Shown here: positions 58,774 to 64,000 of the stretch, in pieces
Position numbering within the stretch: the first letter of the stretch is position 1
Layout: every line of letters begins with the position of its first letter
Source: Sipunculus nudus
Lineage: Eukaryota; Annelida; Sipuncula; Golfingiida; Sipunculidae
Direction: 5' to 3'
NCBI GenBank assembly: GCA_026874595.1
Contig: CM049316.1
Coordinates: 1,488,001 to 1,552,000, forward strand
Length of the DNA: 64,000 bases
The notes under the pieces: generated by a model
Seen by the model: only the letters and a program-made list of their open reading frames with translations
Told to the model about the DNA's origin: nothing
Databases searched by the model: none
Translations under genes and position numbers: made by a program

Positions 58774-60083
58774 TATATGTATATACATATGCCTGTAATA
58801 TATCATGAAGACTTTAGATATCTACAGAATGTGTTAATTCCATAGCCATGCAGGGTCACTGAATAGAGATAATTCCACTGAATGTACACTAATATGAATT
58901 AGAATCAGAACTCTTTTGAGAAGACATGTTAAAGCAGTTTTGTTTAACACATATGTTTTTATTGCATATCAGGTTTAAATTTTGATGACAGAGGGTAGAA
59001 ATATAAGAACAATCTAATCTATGAAATATCTAGACAGACCAGTTTACCTAATATTTTAATGGAATTCAAATAAATTATTTAGAGTTTGTTAATACTATGT
59101 AGAAATATACCCTGACTGATATCAACACTCATATTGAGAGAAAAATTGGGATTTACAAGTTAAAAATATTTTTTACAAAGTATATTCTAAGTTAGTTCTT
59201 TCTTATCAGGGTCTGAAATTAACATTCAGTCGAATCAAAATACATGTCCTGTGTGTGCGAGCGAACTGGTTTATGAAACTGCCCTCTATCTTACACTACT
59301 AAATACTAACATGCGTTGATTAATATACCACTTATTATAAATATATTTTGCATTAAAAACAACGGTAATTTCTTCTGTATTGCCGTGATATAATTGATAG
59401 ATAATTACGAGATTTTCACGAGTAATTTATGACACAGACTTTTTATGTTGTCTTTTAAGAGCGGTTCTACGTTTGAAAGCGGGTTTTTAAAAATGGTTAC
59501 AGAAAGATCCATTGTAAGAAAAAAATGAATAGCTTATAGGAAAATGCACAGAATGTTTTAGTCTCTGTAATCTGTGTCATGATTTTTCTGACATAATCAT
59601 TTACTGACAAAGAAATTCCAAAATAATGAACGACCAGTAAATATTATGATAATGCTGTTATGCAGATGATGCACAGCAAAACATATTATTAACTATAAAA
59701 TGCATTTTTGAAAACTTACTTGTTCATTACCAACATGCCCTTTATTTGATGTTGATTCCATTGTAAAATGCCCAATACATTCAAAAGGAGACAAAAGATC
59801 AAACTATTCAAATTATATGGACTTGGCAGTGATTACTTTCGTGTTATTTTCTTCACATATTACTTTTCCTAATAATTCACTGAATATCACTATAATTTAC
59901 ATGACAAGGGAGGGTCTTTATTTTCTCGCTGTTTTTTTTAATAAATATTTCCTGCACAGGATATTCCCTTTATTTGGCTTTAAAGAGGTCAGAAAACAAA
60001 GTACACAGAGAGTGAGTGAGTGTATGGAATATATTAGTAAGTCAAAAAACCATGTAATTCCCTCCCAAGTGTCTTCAACATCA
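58586..60083. other. AT-rich single-copy stretch, no gene seen
   Basis: It contains a TA microsatellite (listed separately). The 109-codon plus-strand ORF at 59817-60146 ends inside the 95-bp duplication and has no motif. Confidence 0.5.
58728..58792. repeat. (TA)n microsatellite
   Basis: A nearly pure TATATA run of about 40 bases with AT-rich shoulders. Confidence 0.95.
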
Positions 60084-60273
60084 GTTGGCCAGGGATGGGC
60101 ACTGGCCTGTAAGCCCCATGCACAGTTGGCAGGTCAGCTAACATAAGTTTATTAAGAACATGGATAAGGCATGATAAAGTTGGCCAGGGATGGGCACTGG
60201 CCTGTAAGCCCCATGCACAGTTGGCAGGTCAGCTAACATAAGTTTATTAAGAACATGGATAAGGCATGATAAA
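60084..60273. repeat. Perfect 95-bp tandem duplication
   Basis: GTTGGCCAGGGATGGGCACT... begins at 60084 and again at 60179. The two 95-base copies are identical as far as I can read, which points to a very recent duplication or to an assembly artefact. Confidence 0.95.
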
Positions 60274-61345
60274 GAAAAAGTGTGAAGCCATTATGCAATT
60301 TTATATAATATCATATATACATGTACATATATACAGGAAAACACATATTTCCTATAAATCGATTCGATAATAATAACGCAATACGTTCTCACATATTGCA
60401 GTATATTGCAATACGTAAATTATATTATAGGCAATACCCATATAGATATACATGTGTGTACATACTATTATATCATCAGAATGAACTATATGTAACTTTA
60501 CCAGTTAAAGAAATTTTTACCACAACATCACACTTTCGCACAGTTACGTTTGATTTAGCTGTCTCAGACTTGAATAAAAGTTCGTTGTTTGTCAATTGTT
60601 TTGAAGTTTCAGCGTTTCAAAGCTAAATTCTATATGTGTGCATGATGAAAATTAAGTCAACAATAAGGAATGATTGGGTCATTGTCATAGGAGGGCTAAT
60701 TTATTTGAGTGATTTTACATTTACGTGATCACTTTACGACATCCTGATTTAAATTTTTGGGTGTACTTAAACGTAAATTATAAACATTTCTTGAAAAAAA
60801 AACTTACTTGCATCAACAGTTAAAACATTAATTGAGTAAATGTCTTTTCTGCTTGTTAACTTAACACATCATGTTCTATCCCGTGACTTCTAACAGTTAC
60901 ACAGTATTGACCTAATTCCTCCATATGCACAGATAAAACATATTTAAGAGCCTGTTTGCGAACTATTAAGGCTATAAAATCAGTGATTCTGACATTAGGC
61001 CTCCTTGAAATGTAACAAATTTGCTAGATCATGAACCATGGCAACAAAAAAACCAAGCTTGCCATACATAATCATCAGGCACAACGGGTCGTGGGAAACT
61101 TTCCTATTGAAGTGGTTTCCTAATTATCAGATATTAAAGACAATTTGTTAGGTTATGTTATTTTATGTTATGCAAGGTCTAGCAGCTTTAATTATTAATT
61201 TAATTATGAAATATTGATTATTTGTATTCTAATAACTTTAATTATGTAGTTTATATAACTATGTGAAGTTAACGATGAAATTGTTTTTCTATATTAAACC
61301 AAAATATAAAATATACAGTAAATTTCAATTCTGAGTGGTTTGAGC
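60274..61345. other. AT-rich single-copy stretch, no gene seen
   Basis: Short ORFs only (the longest is 101 codons at 60321-60626, with no motif). A 'gcaacaaaaaaaccaagc' region near 61040 looks like part of a dispersed repeat but was not identified. Confidence 0.45.
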
Positions 61346-62590
61346 TGAGCTTGAGGCAGGCTAGGCAGGCGATGTCTCAGGTCAGCTTGAGGCAGGCTAG
61401 GCAGGCGATGTCTCAGGTCAGCTTGAGGCTGGCTCGGCAGGCGATGTCTCAGGTCAGCTTGAGGCTGGCTCGGCAGGCGATGTCTCAGGTCAGCTTGAGG
61501 CAGGCTAGGCAGGCGATGTCTCAGGTCAGCTTGAGGCAGGCTAGGCAGGCGATGTCTCAGGTCAGCTTGAGGCAGGCTAGGCAGGCGATGTCTCAGGTCA
61601 GCTTGAGGCAGGCTAGGCAGGCGATGTCTCAGGTCAGCTTGAGGCTGGCTCGGCAGGCGATGTCTCAGGTCAGCTTGAGGCTGGCTCGGCAGGCGATGTC
61701 TCAGGTCAGCTTGAGGCAGGCTAGGCAGGCGATGTCTCAGGTCAGCTTGAGGCAGGCTAGGCAGGCGATGTCTCAGGTCAGCTTGAGGCAGGCTAGGCAG
61801 GCGATGTCTCAGGTCAGCTTGAGGCTGGCTCGGCAGGCGATGTCTCAGGTCAGCTTGAGGCTGGCTCGGCAGGCGATGTCTCAGGTCAGCTTGAGGCAGG
61901 CTAGGCAGGCGATGTCTCAGGTCAGCTTGAGGCAGGCTAGGCAGGCGATGTCTCAGGTCAGCTTGAGGCTGGCTCGGCAGGCGATGTCTCAGGTCAGCTG
62001 GAGGCTGGCTCGGCTGGCTGTGTCTCAGGTCAGCTGGAGGCTGGCTCGGCTGGCTGTGTCTCAGGTCAGCTTGAGGCTGGCTCGGCTGGCTGTGTCTCAG
62101 GTCAGCTTGAGGCTGGCTCGGCTGGCTGTGTCTCAGGTCAGCTGGAGGCTGGTTCGGCTGGCTGTGTCTCAGGTCAGCTTGAGGCTGGCTCGGCTGGCTG
62201 TGTCTCAGGTCAGCTGGAGGCTGGTTCGGCTGGCTGTGTCTCAGGTCAGCTTGAGGCTGGCTCGGCTGGCTGTGTCTCAGGTCAGCTGGAGGCTGGCTCG
62301 GCTGGCTGTGTCTCAGGTCAGCTGGAGGCTGGCTCGGCTGGCTGTGTCTCAGGTCAGCTGGAGGCTGGCTCGGCTGGCTGTGTCTCAGGTCAGCTGGAGG
62401 CTGGCTCGGCTGGCTGTGTCTCAGGTCAGCTTGAGGCTGGCTCGGCTGGCTGTGTCTCAGGTCACCTGGAGGCTGGCTCGGCTGGCTGTGTCTCAGGTCA
62501 GCTTGAGGCTGGCTCGGCTGGCTGTGTCTCAGGTCAGCTTGAGGCTTGCTCGGCTTGCGGTGTCTAAGGTCAGCTTGAGGCTGGCTCGAA
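61346..62590. repeat. 36-bp minisatellite, about 34 copies, two subfamilies split left and right
   Basis: The unit is GTCTCAGGTCAGCTTGAGGC followed by a ggctaggcaggcgat or ggctcggctggctgt type tail. Units left of about 61990 carry ggcaggcgat, and units to the right carry ggctggctgt. In the left half, aggctag and tggctcg variants come in runs with a rhythm of about five units. The 12-residue repeats keep one frame open on each strand (425 codons plus, 452 codons minus). Both are artefacts of a stop-free unit divisible by three. The minus ORF starts inside a probable dispersed repeat to the right, not at a gene start. Confidence 0.95.
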
Positions 62591-63649
62591 ATTTGGAGCG
62601 GCGCCGGGCTCCAGTGTATACCAAATGAGTCATAGGCCTTAAAGAGGCCCATTCCGATTTAAATAAAGATATGCTTTTGAACCTTTTACAAAAATAAAGC
62701 TATAAGGGCACAGGTGTCATGATGCAAGGGCTTCCCGTTGAGTATATATCCACTTTTTTAAAACACGTGGAGCTCCACTAGAATGGTCGCGCATCCGAAT
62801 CAAAACACAAGATTAGCAAATGATAAAGATGCCTATGCTCTCATCAGCTGAAACTGGTAACTGGTTCAATACATACAATCAACCACCACATGCTTTTCCT
62901 CTTTGTCAATATGGACACGAGCAGCCCTACTGTCTTAACTGCCAGCTTTTAGATACACAAATTTATACATTTGTCGTAGGGACACATTTTACCTTTATTT
63001 TGTCATGATTGAAAGACAAAATCCTAGAGCAAACCAAAAGCATTCACTCCATTTGCTGGCCAATTAACGATTTGATTGTTCTCTATGAAATACATGTTGG
63101 TTGACTAATCACAGAAAAGCTACATTTTATAATGATGGACTCAGTTGTCAATAATGCATTTTTGTGATGGTATAACAAAGACCAAATAGTTCATACATCT
63201 TCTGCAAATGGACATTGTCAGATTTTGATACGATACTTCTACCATAATATCTATTTTATCATGTTTTACTCCCCGTCATGGTTTGAAAGACAGACATGTA
63301 AACTAGACATTTGTCTACGAAGTACGATTCAAAAAAGGTATTTCACAGTGTTATAGGACATAAAATTGCTGTAGGTCTTTCCTCTTGTCTTTAAATTGTT
63401 TGGTTTCTGCATGGCTGTTTAGCATTATCAGTTTACCAGATTTTCTTAATCTTAAGGATTCACAGGCTCTACTTGTTTTTCTTAACAAGCACACAGGCAC
63501 TGGTATATAGTCCGGGGGCTGAGGGGGGGGGGGGGGTCCTATGTGCAATCGTATGTCCCCTAATTTTGACTTCTGATCCAGGTAGGACACCTTTAGCGGA
63601 ATAAAAAAAACTTGGTGAGACATCCTGGATCGCGGGCAGAAAGGATGAA
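62591..63649. other. Single-copy and dispersed-repeat sequence, no confident gene
   Basis: The segment 62600-62720 (ggccttaaagaggcccattc) resembles a dispersed repeat. A 62-codon plus ORF (62820-63008) and a 117-codon minus ORF (63351-63704, with a proline run caused by the G-run at 63523-63536) have no recognised domains. Confidence 0.4.
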
Positions 63650-64000
63650 ATTCAAGATGGCGTCCAAGATGGCCGCCGAACCATTGAATCATACATAGCT
63701 CCAAAAGTAATTGGGGCAGGGGATTGATTTTTGTCTTTGCCTATGTTTTCAGGGTCAAGGAAACCATTTCCAAGACAATACCGTATTTGGTTTTGGTGAT
63801 ATTCAATATGGCTGCCAATATGGCCACCGTACCATAAAATCATACATAACTCGAAAAGTATTTGAGGTAGGGGAATGATTTTGGTGTCTATGCCTATGTT
63901 TCCAGGGTTAAGAAATCTATTGAAACCATTTCCAAGACAGTACTGTATTTGGTTACGGTGATATCCAAAATGGCTGCCAACATGGCCGCCGTACCATAAA
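63650..64000. repeat. Tandem repeat of about 150-162 bp, running off the window end
   Basis: Blocks 'ccaagatggccgccgaaccat', 'gccaatatggccaccgtacc' and 'gccaacatggccgccgtacc' start near 63664, 63814 and 63976. Each is followed by 'aatcatacata(g/a)ct', 'tgcctatgttt(t/c)cagggt' and 'accatttccaagaca'. About two and a bit copies are in view. The 63-codon minus ORF comes from the repeat. Confidence 0.85.

Noticed and set aside
61294-62652. 452-codon minus ORF rich in Pro, Gln and Ser (and 425-codon plus ORF), looking like a low-complexity structural protein
   Set aside because: Both strands are open over the same 36-bp units. The start lies in a probable dispersed repeat, and there is no signal peptide or splice support.
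63351-63704. 117-codon minus ORF with a proline run
   Set aside because: The proline run is a G homopolymer read on the other strand, and the first part is the 150-162-bp repeat. No domain recognised.

Overview
The window looks like nuclear DNA of a lophotrochozoan animal, most likely a mollusc. The reasons are an AT-rich background, canonical GT/AG splice sites with a pyrimidine-rich acceptor, one very long intron, relics of a non-LTR retrotransposon and a PIF/Harbinger-like MITE, and dispersed repeats carrying 'ccttgacctt' and 'aagatggccgcc' cores that I associate with bivalve and gastropod genomes. The taxonomic call is inference. There are no bacterial operons, rRNAs, recognisable tRNAs or CRISPR arrays.

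The only gene I can support lies on the minus strand. A first coding exon (26893-26990, strong Kozak ATG, GTGAGT donor, phase 2) joins in phase to a second exon (2111-2255, TTTCAG acceptor, GTTAGT donor, phase 0). Together they encode the first 81 residues of a CRAL-TRIO/Sec14-like lipid-transfer protein. The rest of the gene lies left of the window. The intron between the two exons is about 24.6 kb, and about 63% of it is tandem repeat.

About two thirds of the window (roughly 43 kb) is tandem repeats in a dozen unrelated families. Inside the intron they are a 45-bp array (3510-4838), a 35-bp array (5333-6489), a 38-bp CT-rich array (7323-8698), a 38-bp array (9079-17541), a 53-bp array (19061-21053), a 37-bp array (23393-24112) and a degenerate array of about 33 bp (25765-26232). 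Upstream of the gene are a 68-bp array of about 99 copies (28974-35716), a 24-bp array of nearly 290 copies (36190-43088), a 54-bp array of about 224 copies (46468-58585), a 36-bp array (61346-62590) and a 150-162-bp repeat running off the right end. Several arrays hold higher-order duplications whose offsets can be read directly: 2757 and 1164 bp, 476 and 1701 bp, 1650/1457 bp, and 810, 2418 and 3222 bp.

The longest open frames (up to 614 codons) are side effects of repeat units that lack stop codons and, in most cases, have a length divisible by three. I do not call them genes. Between the arrays lie AT-rich stretches with microsatellites, a degenerate reverse-transcriptase fragment, a short inverted repeat and a few dispersed repeats.

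I found no convincing previously undescribed biological system. The most notable points are the minisatellite-filled first intron, the nested higher-order structure of the arrays, an array with a palindromic CCATGG in nearly every 24-bp unit, an array with an AATAAA hexamer in nearly every 68-bp unit, and an array with a TGACGT core in nearly every unit.
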